This document shows positions 7,060 to 14,693 of a stretch of DNA of 35,012 nt, one piece after another. Position 1 is the first letter of the stretch, and every line of letters starts with the position of its first letter. Where the stretch lies: positions 1 through 35,012 of the forward strand of contig JBIOWF010000109.1 in NCBI GenBank assembly GCA_044868295.1, written 5' to 3'. The DNA comes from JBIOWF01 sp044868295. Lineage in GTDB: Bacteria > Actinomycetota > Actinomycetes > Streptosporangiales > Streptosporangiaceae. The notes under the pieces were generated by a model that had not been told where the DNA came from, did no database searches, and saw only the letters and a list, made by a program, of their open reading frames with translations. The position numbers were made by a program, and so were the translations under genes.

Positions 7060-8369
7060 GCTGGGCGGAGCTGCGCGGCCTCCGGCTGCAGTGCCTGGTG
7101 GAGTTCCAGGGGATGTACGACCTGCGGCCTTACGCCAGCCGGCAGGCGGAGCGGCTCGCCGGTAGCGATGTCTATCCGCATGAGCTGTTCGTGCCGCAGC
7201 GATTCACGCTCATGCGTGCCCGCGGGCCGGTGCCCACCCTCGAGCCCGAAGCCGATCTGCTGGCGCAGGTGCGAGAGTGGATCGCCGATCTCGGCACCGC
7301 GTCCGCGGCCCTCGGGCATCTGACGGATCTCCAGCTGACTTCTGATCAGGCCTCCCATATGATCGGCTCTGGCACACTCCTCGTTCGCACGGAGGCGGAG
7401 CAGTTCAAGTTCGTCCATCGCTCGGTGATGGAGTGGCTGGTGGCAGAGCACGTCGCCCGTCGGCTCGGCGACCGGGCGTACGATCCTGGTGCCCTGGTCG
7501 TCCGGCCCATGTCGGAACTCATGGCCGACTTCGTGGGCACCCTCGCCGGGCGAACGGCGGCGATCACCTGGGCCCGGGCTATGCTGGCGGATGCTGACTC
7601 GGCGCCAGTCGCGAAAGTGAATGCTCTGACGCTGTTGAGAAGACTCAGAGTCTCGATCAGTGGCGGCGACACCGGCGAGCGAGCCGAGGTTCATCTGGCC
7701 GGTGCGGATCTGCAGGGCTTCGATCTCACCGCGGCGGACTTGCGTAGCGCCGACCTGAGAAATGCGAATCTCCGGCGCACGCGACTGGACGAAGCGGATC
7801 TCTCAGGTGCGACACTGACGGGAGCCCAACTTCAGCACATCACCGGGAAGAACATGCGCCTGGTGGAGGCCGATCTTACGGGCGCGGACCTTTCGGGTGC
7901 CCGCCTCGTCGGCGCCGACCTCAGCGGTGCCGAGATCAACGACACTACGTGGCGTCGCGCCGCCCTCGTATCCGCCACCATCGACTCCACGGCGCCCATC
8001 GCGCAGTTGGACACTTTCGGGGCGGTCCTGCCAGAACGCCCCCCTCCCTCCCTGCAGATCGCCTCGCCTCAGAGCATGGTGACATGCCTGGCGTGGAACC
8101 CAAGCGGCGAGCTGATTGCGACAGGGAACCATGAGGGCTTCCCACGCATCTGGGACTCTACAACCGGCGCCCTGATCCGCACCCTGGAAGGCCACACCCG
8201 CGGCATGCAAGCGGTGGCCTACAGCCCCGACGGCACCCACCTGGCCACCGCAAGCTACGACGGCACGACCCGCATCTGGGACACCGCGACCGGCATCGCC
8301 CTTGCGCTCCTGCCCCTCCCTGACCTGAGGAATGGGTCAGGGAATTCCAGTCCACCGTTGCGCAGCTGA
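7053..8369 (+). pseudogene. Pentapeptide-repeat and WD40 fragment, C-terminal half of the broken sensor gene
   Basis: The frame is open from about 7044, just after the duplication; a GTG at 7098 is the first conventional start. Order: RLQCLVEFQGMYDLRPYASR and YPHELFVPQRF (linker seen before NACHT/STAND ATPases), then HRSVMEWLVAEHVARRL, which resembles the end of such an ATPase. Next come about a dozen A(D/N)Lxx pentapeptide units (ADLQGFDLTAADLRSADL onward), then two WD40 repeats (PRIWDSTTGALIRTLEGH and TRIWDTATG). No Walker A motif is present between the linker and the ATPase C-terminus, so the P-loop core is missing. Only two WD blades remain of the usual seven, and the end (LRNGSGNSSPPLRS) is unrelated. 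This is a decayed gene. The parental architecture is from general knowledge of actinomycete STAND proteins. Confidence 0.7.
8318..8342 (+). repeat. 8-bp inverted repeat at the truncated WD40 end
   Basis: CCCTGACC (8318-8325) and GGTCAGGG (8335-8342) form a perfect 8-base stem with a 9-base loop. They lie exactly where the WD40 similarity ends, inside the last codons of the fragment. It could act as a terminator (no T-run follows) or mark the deletion junction. Confidence 0.5.
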
Positions 8370-8666
8370 ACAGCCAGACGGGCCCGCGCTGAGGCCAGAG
8401 ACACCTGAATCTCTCGACCAGCCCACTCCCGTGTGACGGCCTAGACGCAGGCGGGGAGTGCTTGCGCCAAGAACGTAGGGTCGCGGCTTGTCTACCTGTT
8501 CGAATCGCGACTGTTGACTTGATCTCGATGCCCTGTTGCGCGGGCACAGCCGCAGGCGGTGGGCCGCTACCCGGAGTTCAACTCGCGAAGTCAGGCTGCC
8601 CGAACAATCCTCGACTGCCCGCGTCTCGATGCCGGGTCATGACCGCAGGAATGCTTGAGCACAGTG
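8370..8666. other. Intergenic region, no gene recognised
   Basis: About 300 bases between the broken sensor gene and the convergent coiled-coil gene. I see no remaining WD40-like reading in any frame and no RNA gene. A TTCGAATC at 8499-8506 resembles a tRNA T-loop, but its flanks cannot pair. It is probably degraded DNA left by truncation of the sensor gene. Confidence 0.5.
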
Positions 8667-9542
8667 TCACTTGGTGATGGCCGCGCGGGCCTCGGCGGCG
8701 CGGCGCCGTGCGGAGTCGGCGGCTCTGCGGGCGTTCACCTCGTCCCGCTTCGCCACGTCAAGCCCCTTTTCCGCCTTGGCCAGCTTGGCCCGGGCCGTGG
8801 TGAGCTTGTCCTCGAGCTCGGCGACCTTCTTCGCCCTCCGATCGTGTTCCTGTACGGCTTTCGCCAGCTCCGCCGCCCATTCGGCGTGCGCGTCGGCGGC
8901 CTCCCGGGCGGCCCGGTCAGCCTGGTCGGCGGCCTGTTCGAGTGCACTGGCCCGCCGTTCCCGTTCTTCCGCCCGCCGACGTGCCTCACCCAACTCGTCC
9001 TCAGGCTCACGGCGACCGGCGGCGGGCTTCCGCCACGCCGTACGGCGTGGCCTGGCCGTGGGGGCGGGGGCGGGGGCGGGGGCGAAGCCGGTGTAGCTGA
9101 GCGGTGTGACGAGGCGGCCCTGTCGCACCTGCTCGGCCGCCTCGGCGTCCACGACGGCCGCGTCGAGGGTCTGCTCGACCTCCGGGAGCGCCGCGAGCCG
9201 CTGTCCACGGGCCTCGGCGGTGTCGCGGATGAGCGCGGCGAGCCGGGCGGTCACCGCCGACCTGCGCCTGGACAGCTCGGCCAGCGCCGCGGCGTCCTGG
9301 TCGTGCCACGCCTCGCGAAGGCGTTCTCCCAGGTCGAGCAGCTCGGCAAGCTCGCCTGGATGCCGCCGGGAGGCCTGGTTGACCGCCCACGCCGCGACGG
9401 TGGGGCGGCGCAACCTGGCGATCTCCCGCGAGAGCCGTACGTCGCCGGAAGCCCTGGCCTCTTTGGCCAGAGCATCACGGGCGGCCGTGAACTCGCCGGG
9501 AGCCAGCCCGTAGAGCCGATCGGCGACCTCGTTGAGATCCAC
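8667..9542 (-). CDS. Conserved actinobacterial coiled-coil protein of unknown function
   Basis: A 291-residue protein. The N-terminal part (1-60) includes MDLNEVADRLYGLAPGEFTA and LRRPTVAAWAVNQASRR, a pattern I associate with uncharacterised actinobacterial proteins. Then comes an alpha-helical middle, an Ala-Pro linker (FAPAPAPAPTARPRRTAWR), and a C-terminal half (about 175-291) that is almost entirely Ala/Glu/Arg/Lys heptad-like coiled coil (EELEDKLTTA-type segments). No signal peptide or membrane segment is visible, so it is probably cytoplasmic. It starts at GTG, with GGAGG overlapping the codon, which is unusually close. The linker is encoded by four consecutive G5 runs on the plus strand. 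I cannot assign a function. Confidence 0.75.
   Translation of the reverse strand: MDLNEVADRLYGLAPGEFTAARDALAKEARASGDVRLSREIARLRRPTVAAWAVNQASRRHPGELAELLDLGERLREAWHDQDAAALAELSRRRSAVTARLAALIRDTAEARGQRLAALPEVEQTLDAAVVDAEAAEQVRQGRLVTPLSYTGFAPAPAPAPTARPRRTAWRKPAAGRREPEDELGEARRRAEERERRASALEQAADQADRAAREAADAHAEWAAELAKAVQEHDRRAKKVAELEDKLTTARAKLAKAEKGLDVAKRDEVNARRAADSARRRAAEARAAITK
9060..9083 (+). repeat. Four G5 runs with single-C spacers (G-quadruplex-like)
   Basis: The plus strand has four runs of five G separated by single C residues, encoding the Ala-Pro linker of the minus-strand gene. The pattern meets common sequence criteria for a stable G-quadruplex on the template strand of that gene. It may be only a by-product of proline codon use. 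Confidence 0.6.
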
Positions 9543-9724
9543 CCTCCAGACTTACCCACTAGTGGAGCCGCTGTGACGACGCTGTGATGACGGTGGGTCG
9601 TGATCAGGGCCGACGGCGCGGCCGGAGTCGTCATGAGCCCGGCCGCCGACTTGGCCGACCCACTGCTCCCACCGCTGGTCGGGGACCTGCTCACGCACCC
9701 GGGGAATGTGGTTGGCTCGGTGGC

Positions 9725-10234
9725 GTGACCGAGCTGACCACCTCCCGGTTGTTTCTCCGGCCGATCGATTCCGGCGACGCGGCCTGGCTGCTGGCGCACT
9801 GGAACCGGCCCGAGGTCCGGCGCCACCTCTTCGACGATGAAACGGCGTCGCCCCAGCTGGTCGACGAGATCGTCAAGGACAGCGAGGAGGACTTCGCCAC
9901 CCGTGGCTACGGCCTCTGGCTGGTCCACGTCGGAGGGGTGGCGTCGGGGGTCTGCGGGCTCCGGGCGACCGACGACGGGCAAGCCGAGCTGATTTACAGC
10001 CTTGATCCGCCGTTTCAGGGCCGGGGTCTCGCGACCGAGGCGGCGGCGGCCGTACTGGACCATGCCTTTCGGGTGCTCAGGCTCGCCGAGGTGGTCGCCG
10101 AGTCCGACGCGGGGAACGTCGCGTCGATACAGGTCATCCGGCGTCTCGGAATGTCCGAGGAGCCCGAACGGCAGGGGCCGAACGGGATTCTCAAACGGTT
10201 CGTCCTGCCCGTGCGGAGCATTCCTGACGCATAG
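9725..10234 (+). CDS. GNAT-family N-acetyltransferase (RimJ/RimL-like)
   Basis: A 169-residue acetyltransferase from a GTG start. The N-terminus TSRLFLRPIDSGDAAWLLAHW is typical of the RimJ/RimL subgroup. The acetyl-CoA pyrophosphate-binding motif is PPFQGRGLATEA at about 95-106, and the terminal ESDAGNVASIQVIRRLGM is the conserved substructure before the last strand. The substrate cannot be read from sequence; subgroup members acetylate protein N-termini, antibiotics or small amines. The Clp-N-domain gene follows after 31 bases on the same strand, so the two may form a small operon. Confidence 0.88.
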   Translation: MTELTTSRLFLRPIDSGDAAWLLAHWNRPEVRRHLFDDETASPQLVDEIVKDSEEDFATRGYGLWLVHVGGVASGVCGLRATDDGQAELIYSLDPPFQGRGLATEAAAAVLDHAFRVLRLAEVVAESDAGNVASIQVIRRLGMSEEPERQGPNGILKRFVLPVRSIPDA

Positions 10235-10265
10235 TGGAGTCACCCATACACGACGGAGGCCTTCC

Positions 10266-10901
10266 GTGTTCGAGCGCTTCACCGACCGTTCCCGCCGTGT
10301 CGTGGTCCTCGCCCAGGAGGAGGCCAGACAGCTCAAGCACGAGCACATCGGCACCGAGCACATTCTCCTCGGGCTGATCCACGAGGGTGAGGGAGTCGCG
10401 GCCACCGTGCTGAAGCGTTCCGGGCTGTCGCTCGACGAGCTGCGGCAGGACGTGGAGGTCATCATCGGGGTCGGGGACCGGGAGACGATCAGCCACATCC
10501 CGTTCACGCCGCGCGCCAAGAAGGTGCTGGAGCTGTCCCTGCGGGAGGCGCTCCAACTGCACCACAACTACATCGGCACCGAGCACATCCTGCTGGGGCT
10601 CATCCGGGAGGGCGAGGGTGTCGCCGCACAGGTCCTGACCCGCCATGGCGTTCGCTTCGAGGAGATCCGCCGGGCCGTCATGGAGGAGACCCGGCTTCAT
10701 GGCGCCGAGGCCGTCGGGATGCCGGGCCTCGCCGGCGGCCCGTCGGTCGTGTCCCGGCTGGACCGCATTCAGGAGTCACTCGACCGCATGGAACGGCGGC
10801 TCGACGCCATGGGAGCACCACCCGACCCCGGGCCTGATCCCGGGCCTGATCCCGGTCCCGGTCCCGCTCCCGCTCCCGGCGAGGACGATCCAGCGCCGTG
10901 A
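10266..10901 (+). CDS. Stand-alone double Clp N-domain protein
   Basis: A 211-residue protein starting at GTG with GGAGG 6 bases upstream. It contains two tandem Clp-N (ClpC N-terminal) repeats: residues 1-70 with IGTEHILLGLI at 28-38, and 78-150 with the same motif at 103-113. A short coiled-coil-like segment (SRLDRIQESLDRMERRLDAM, 163-182) and a Pro-Gly/Ala-rich tail follow. There is no Walker A or other AAA+ motif, so it cannot unfold proteins itself. In ClpC the N-domain binds adaptors and substrates, so an isolated copy could act as an adaptor, a decoy or a phospho-arginine reader. ClpS is structurally different. The domain assignment is secure; the function is inferred. Confidence 0.88.
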   Translation: MFERFTDRSRRVVVLAQEEARQLKHEHIGTEHILLGLIHEGEGVAATVLKRSGLSLDELRQDVEVIIGVGDRETISHIPFTPRAKKVLELSLREALQLHHNYIGTEHILLGLIREGEGVAAQVLTRHGVRFEEIRRAVMEETRLHGAEAVGMPGLAGGPSVVSRLDRIQESLDRMERRLDAMGAPPDPGPDPGPDPGPGPAPAPGEDDPAP

Positions 10902-10922
10902 TCACACTGGTCTGGGGCCCTT

Positions 10923-11966
10923 TCAGGTCGGGGACTCCGTCACCATCACGCCCACGGCGATCCGCGCGTCCACCACGCCGGGGTCCTCGGTGTGGTTGAG
11001 CGTGGCGCCGAGGGAGACGAGAAGCCTGCGCATACGCGCGTCGTCGGACAGGAACGTCGCCCTGATCTCCGCGAAGCCCAGTTCACGGGCCTCGTGCAGG
11101 AGCATCCTGGCGAGCACGCCGCCCAGCCCGCGCCCCTGCCAGCGGTCCTCCACAAGGAAGACAACCTCGGCGATGCCCGGGTCGGGGGTGAACATCAGGC
11201 TGGCCAGCGCCACCACCTGCCCGTCGTGCCCGGCGACCAGCGAGTACCCTCGGCTGCGATCGCACATTCCCTCGAACATCCGTGGCGGCAGCGACGGCAT
11301 CGACGTGAAGTAGCGGAACCTGCGCGTCTCCGGCGAGCAGCGCTCGTGCAGGTCGCGCACGGCCTCCCGGTAGAGCGTGGTCAACGGCCGCACCAGGACC
11401 TCGCCGCCGTCGTCCAGTTGCACGGGCCGCTCGGCCGCGGCCGCCTCCACCGGAGGCTGCGCGAGCCGTACCAGCGCGGCGGCACGGGCTGCCTCGGTCA
11501 GCGTGAACGGCAGGTCGAAACGGCGCAGCCGGATCGCCCGGCGGGCCGCGACGGGCACCATGAGCAGCGTCGGGTCGGGCAACGCCCGGGAGGACTCGGA
11601 GAGATCGGCGCCGTAGACCCAGCGGGCGTCGTCGGCCCGCAGCAACTCGGCCAGGATCTCGGGGAGCCGCCACGGCATGGACCGCAGCCGGGCGGCGAGC
11701 AGCAGGGCGCGGGTGAGCTCGTCGGTCAGCTCGTGCGCGGTCGCCGGGACCACCTGGACGCGGCGCCCGCCCACCGCCTCCAGCGCCTCGCGTACGGCGT
11801 CGGCCGAGGCGGGAATCTCCGCGACGAACTCGTCGACCGTGCCATCCGTGTCGGGCTGCACGGAAAGGCCAAGAATGTTGCCGCCCTTCTCGGCCAGTGC
11901 TGTGGCGAGCGAGGCCAGCCGACCGGGCCGCTCGTCCACCGTCGTCCGAATGCGCAAAAACCCCAT
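10923..11966 (-). CDS. ACT-domain/GNAT acetyltransferase fusion
   Basis: A 347-residue two-domain protein. Residues 3-75 form an ACT-like domain (FLRIRTTVDERPGRLASLAT, then GNILGLSV), a fold that usually binds amino acids. Residues about 190-335 form a GNAT acetyltransferase: LVRPLTTLYREAVRDLHERC, the acyl-CoA loop QGRGLGGVLARML at 277-289, and a final FLSDDARMRRLLVSLGA. The region between (80-180) is helical and unassigned. The ACT-GNAT combination resembles actinobacterial amino-acid-controlled protein lysine acetyltransferases (the Micau_1670 type); this link is from memory and needs checking. ATG start at 11966, preceded by GGAGGGAG. Divergent from the amidohydrolase gene. Confidence 0.85.
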   Translation of the reverse strand: MGFLRIRTTVDERPGRLASLATALAEKGGNILGLSVQPDTDGTVDEFVAEIPASADAVREALEAVGGRRVQVVPATAHELTDELTRALLLAARLRSMPWRLPEILAELLRADDARWVYGADLSESSRALPDPTLLMVPVAARRAIRLRRFDLPFTLTEAARAAALVRLAQPPVEAAAAERPVQLDDGGEVLVRPLTTLYREAVRDLHERCSPETRRFRYFTSMPSLPPRMFEGMCDRSRGYSLVAGHDGQVVALASLMFTPDPGIAEVVFLVEDRWQGRGLGGVLARMLLHEARELGFAEIRATFLSDDARMRRLLVSLGATLNHTEDPGVVDARIAVGVMVTESPT

Positions 11967-12165
11967 GGCTTCCGCTCCCTCCGTCGTTCACCAGCCTGTC
12001 GGAGATCTGTTACGCGGTTGCTACGCAAGGGTGTGCCGGCCGTTTCATCCACACTCATCTCGTTACGGCTACTGTTCTCCACATGGCTACCGCCGCATCA
12101 CGACGACATCCGTCGCGAAGCATGGGAACAGAAACGAATACAGCACCAGGTGGAAGGGTATGTGT

Positions 12166-13821
12166 GTGAGTTCCTCGATCCTCTTTCGTGGTGGCCGGGC
12201 CTTCACCCCCGAGGGATTCGCCGAGGCGGTGCTCGTCCGCGACGGCCGCATCGCCGCCGTCGGCTCCGAGGCCGATCTCGTACGGCTGGCGCCGACCGCC
12301 GAACCGGTCGACCTCGGCGGCGGCCTGCTGACGCCGGGCTACACCGACGCGCACATCCACCCGGTGCAGGCGGGGCTGGAGCGGGCGAAATGCGAGCTGT
12401 CCGAGGTCTTCGGGCTGCCCGCCTACGTCGAGCGGGTCTCCGAATACGCCCGGTCGAACCCCGGCAAGCCATGGATCGACGGCGGCGGCTGGGACATGTC
12501 CGCGTTCCCCGGCGGGCTCCCCCATCGCTCCCAGCTCGACTTCCTCGACCGGCCCGCCTACCTGATCCAGCGGGATCACCACGCGGCCTGGGTCAACAGC
12601 CGCGCGCTGGAGCTGGCGGGGATCACCCGGGACACCCCCGACCCGGCGGACGGCCGCATCGAACGCGACGCCGACGGCACCCCGAGCGGCGTCCTCCACG
12701 AGGGCGCGATGGACCTGGTGGGGCTGCTCACCCCACGACCCACCCGGGCCGACGCCGAGGCCGCCCTGCTGGACGCCCAGTCGTACCTGTTCGCCCTGGG
12801 CATCACCGGCTGGCAGGACGCGATCGTCGGCTCGTACGCGGGCTCCGACGACCAGCTCCCCATCTACCTGTCAGCGGCCTCCTCAGGCGCTCTGAAGGCC
12901 CGCGTCGTCGGCGCCCTCTGGTGGGACCGCGCCCGCGGCGCCGAGCAGATTCCCGAGCTGGTGGAGCGCAGGACCTCGGCCAAGGGCCTGGACCGGTTCC
13001 AGGCGACATCTGTCAAGATCATGCAGGACGGCATCCCGGAGAACTTCACAGCCGCCGTCATCGAGCCCTATCGCCACGGTGGCGACCTCACCCGGCCGCA
13101 CGAGGCCGCGTGCCGGTGTGGCGGCACCGGGCTGTCCTACGTCGATCCGGCGCTGCTGAAGGGGTACGTCAAGGAGCTGGACTCCCTCGGCTTCCAGGTG
13201 CACTTCCACGCCATCGGCGAACGGGCCGTGCGGGAGTCGCTGGACGCGCTGGAGGGAACCACGCCGGGCAACCGCCACCACATCGCCCACCTGCAGATCA
13301 TCACCCCGCAGGACGTGCCACGCTTCGCCGCGCTCGGGGTCACCGCGAACCTCCAGCCGCTGTGGGCCACCCACCACGCCCAGATGGACGAGCTGTGCAT
13401 CCCCTTCCTGGGCGAGGAGCGGTCCTCCTGGCAGTATCCGTTCGCGGGCCTCGTCGGGCACGGCGCCCGTCTCGCGGGCGGATCGGACTGGCCGGTGTCC
13501 TCGCCCGACCCCTGGCAGGCCATGCACGTGGCCGTCAACCGGACCGAGCCCCCGAACTCCCACAACGCCGCCTACCCGACGGCGCAGACGCCGTTCCTGC
13601 CCGGCCAGAACCTCGACCTCGCCACGATCCTCACCGCGTACACGGCGGGCTCGGCCTGGCTCAACCGCTCCCCGGCGGGCATGATCGAAGTAGGGCGTCC
13701 CGCCGACCTCGTGGTCCTCGACCGCGACCCCTTCGCCCTGGACCCCGGGGAGATCTGGTCCACGAGAGTGGCGATGACCTTCGTCGACGGCGAATGCGTC
13801 GCGGAGAACCCGCGCTGCTGA
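12166..13821 (+). CDS. Amidohydrolase family 3 (YtcJ-like) metal-dependent hydrolase
   Basis: A 551-residue amidohydrolase. Metal-binding and structural motifs: GYTDAHIHP at 58-66, HFHAIGERA from residue 346, HHIAHLQ around 370, and GSDWPVSSPDPW around 437. The C-terminal strand domain (GRPADLVVLDRDPF) is typical. YtcJ-type enzymes act on N-acyl or urea/amide-like substrates; the actual substrate is unknown. Two in-frame starts compete, ATG 12160 and GTG 12166. GGAAGGG (12152-12158) lies 7 bases before the GTG but only 1 before the ATG, so the GTG is preferred. No signal peptide is visible, so it is cytoplasmic. It is transcribed divergently from the ACT-GNAT gene and converges on the RbpA-family gene. 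Confidence 0.9.
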   Translation: MSSSILFRGGRAFTPEGFAEAVLVRDGRIAAVGSEADLVRLAPTAEPVDLGGGLLTPGYTDAHIHPVQAGLERAKCELSEVFGLPAYVERVSEYARSNPGKPWIDGGGWDMSAFPGGLPHRSQLDFLDRPAYLIQRDHHAAWVNSRALELAGITRDTPDPADGRIERDADGTPSGVLHEGAMDLVGLLTPRPTRADAEAALLDAQSYLFALGITGWQDAIVGSYAGSDDQLPIYLSAASSGALKARVVGALWWDRARGAEQIPELVERRTSAKGLDRFQATSVKIMQDGIPENFTAAVIEPYRHGGDLTRPHEAACRCGGTGLSYVDPALLKGYVKELDSLGFQVHFHAIGERAVRESLDALEGTTPGNRHHIAHLQIITPQDVPRFAALGVTANLQPLWATHHAQMDELCIPFLGEERSSWQYPFAGLVGHGARLAGGSDWPVSSPDPWQAMHVAVNRTEPPNSHNAAYPTAQTPFLPGQNLDLATILTAYTAGSAWLNRSPAGMIEVGRPADLVVLDRDPFALDPGEIWSTRVAMTFVDGECVAENPRC

Positions 13822-13903
13822 CCCGCCCGTCGTACCCGCCCATCTTTAACAGCGCGTCTTTGAACGCACGCGTACGGCACGGCTCCCGCCTCGGACGAAG
13901 CGG

Positions 13904-13922
13904 GGGCCGTACCGTACGGCCC
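13904..13922. terminator. Bidirectional terminator-like inverted repeat
   Basis: GGGCCGTAC and GTACGGCCC flank a single C, giving a perfect 9-base-arm palindrome between the convergent amidohydrolase and RbpA-family genes. There is no T-run, as is common for actinomycete terminators. Function is inferred from position and symmetry. Confidence 0.55.
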
Positions 13923-13934
13923 AGCGGACCGGAA

Positions 13935-14282
13935 TCAGTAGATCGGGCGGGAAGAGGAGCGCAGCCGCTCGAGCGCCTCGGCGAGGATCTGGGCGCCGTC
14001 CTTGTCGCTACGGCGCTCCTTCACGTACGCGAGGTGCGTCTTGTACGGCTCGTTCCGCGGCGGAGCGGGCGGGTTCGCCTCGTCCTGACCGGCCGGCAGC
14101 CCGCACCGAGGGCAGTCCCAGTGCTCGGGGACGGCCGCGTCGCTCGCGAAGCTGGGGCGTGTCTCGTGCAGGTTGGCGCACCAGAACGAGACCCGCACTC
14201 GGGGGGCCGCCTCGCCACGCTCAGCCTCCCCCATGGGGCCGGCGCCGACTCGGCTGCCACGGATCGCGTTGCCACTACCCAC
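13935..14282 (-). CDS. RbpA-family RNA polymerase-binding protein
   Basis: A 115-residue actinobacterial transcription factor of the RbpA family. RbpA binds RNA polymerase and group 1/2 sigma factors and stabilises the open complex. The N-terminal segment NAIRGSRVGAG matches the family start. The zinc-binding core is inferred from C35, H39, C57 and C60 (DCPRCG). The C-terminal helix RRSDKDGAQILAEALERLRS corresponds to the sigma-interaction region, but it is divergent from classical RbpA (THW...RRTREELEE). It is therefore probably an RbpB-like paralogue. The GTG start has GGAG about 8 bases upstream. It lies downstream of secG on the same strand. Confidence 0.82.
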   Translation of the reverse strand: MGSGNAIRGSRVGAGPMGEAERGEAAPRVRVSFWCANLHETRPSFASDAAVPEHWDCPRCGLPAGQDEANPPAPPRNEPYKTHLAYVKERRSDKDGAQILAEALERLRSSSRPIY

Positions 14283-14350
14283 GGATGAACTCCTCGCTCG
14301 ATCGCCCCGAGGACACGGGGAAGAAATGAATCTATGTCACGCGGCGGGCG

Positions 14351-14581
14351 CTACGGCTTCAGCAGTAGGCCCAGAGCGATGATGCACACGAACCAGACCA
14401 CGCCAGTGATGATGGTGAGGCGGTCGAGGTTGCGCTCCACCACCGCGGATCCGCCGAACGACGACGAGAAGCCGCCGCCGAACATGTCCGTCAGGCCACC
14501 GCCCTTGCCCTTGTGGAGCAGGACGAGCAGCACCATCAGGGCACTCGACAGAATGAGGGCGATGGAGATTCCGATAATCAC
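14351..14581 (-). CDS. secG: Preprotein translocase subunit SecG
   Basis: A 76-residue inner-membrane subunit of the SecYEG channel. Two transmembrane helices are visible (about 2-22, IIGISIALILSSALMVLLVL, and 54-74, RLTIITGVVWFVCIIALGLL), joined by the diagnostic glycine-rich loop HKGKGGGLTDMFGGGFSSS. The frame remains open to 14677, but the upstream part is hydrophilic and unlike SecG. The GTG at 14581 gives the standard length, with AGGT upstream. Its place behind gap-pgk-tpiA is conserved in actinobacteria. Confidence 0.93.
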   Translation of the reverse strand: MIIGISIALILSSALMVLLVLLHKGKGGGLTDMFGGGFSSSFGGSAVVERNLDRLTIITGVVWFVCIIALGLLLKP

Positions 14582-14656
14582 CGTTGACCTGTTCCTATGT
14601 CCGGGCGTGTGCACGACGCCATCGGCGTGATGATTCAATCTTGCTCTACGAGGGTA

Positions 14657-14674
14657 CGACTTGTTGTCAAGTCG
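14657..14674. repeat. Hairpin in the tpiA-secG gap
   Basis: CGACTTG and CAAGTCG flank TTGT, giving a 7-base stem with a 4-base loop in the 112-base tpiA-secG gap. On the minus strand the right arm and loop spell TTGACA, with TAGAGC 16 bases further, so it could be a weak secG promoter as well as an attenuating hairpin. Function is uncertain. Confidence 0.4.
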
Positions 14675-14693
14675 CACCCCCTAAACGGCTCAG

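Noticed and set aside
8480..8530. tRNA-like TTCGAATC element
   Set aside because: The flanking bases cannot form a T-arm stem and no acceptor or anticodon arm is found; also no CCA-type end.
12055..12699. Minus-strand open frame over the amidohydrolase start
   Set aside because: It is the antisense shadow of the amidohydrolase N-terminus, whose motifs are clear on the plus strand.
10992..14288. Very long plus-strand open frame (1098 codons) spanning several genes
   Set aside because: It is antisense to the ACT-GNAT gene, out of frame with the amidohydrolase and antisense to the RbpA-family gene; its Arg/Pro/Gly-rich translation is typical of shadow frames in high-GC DNA.
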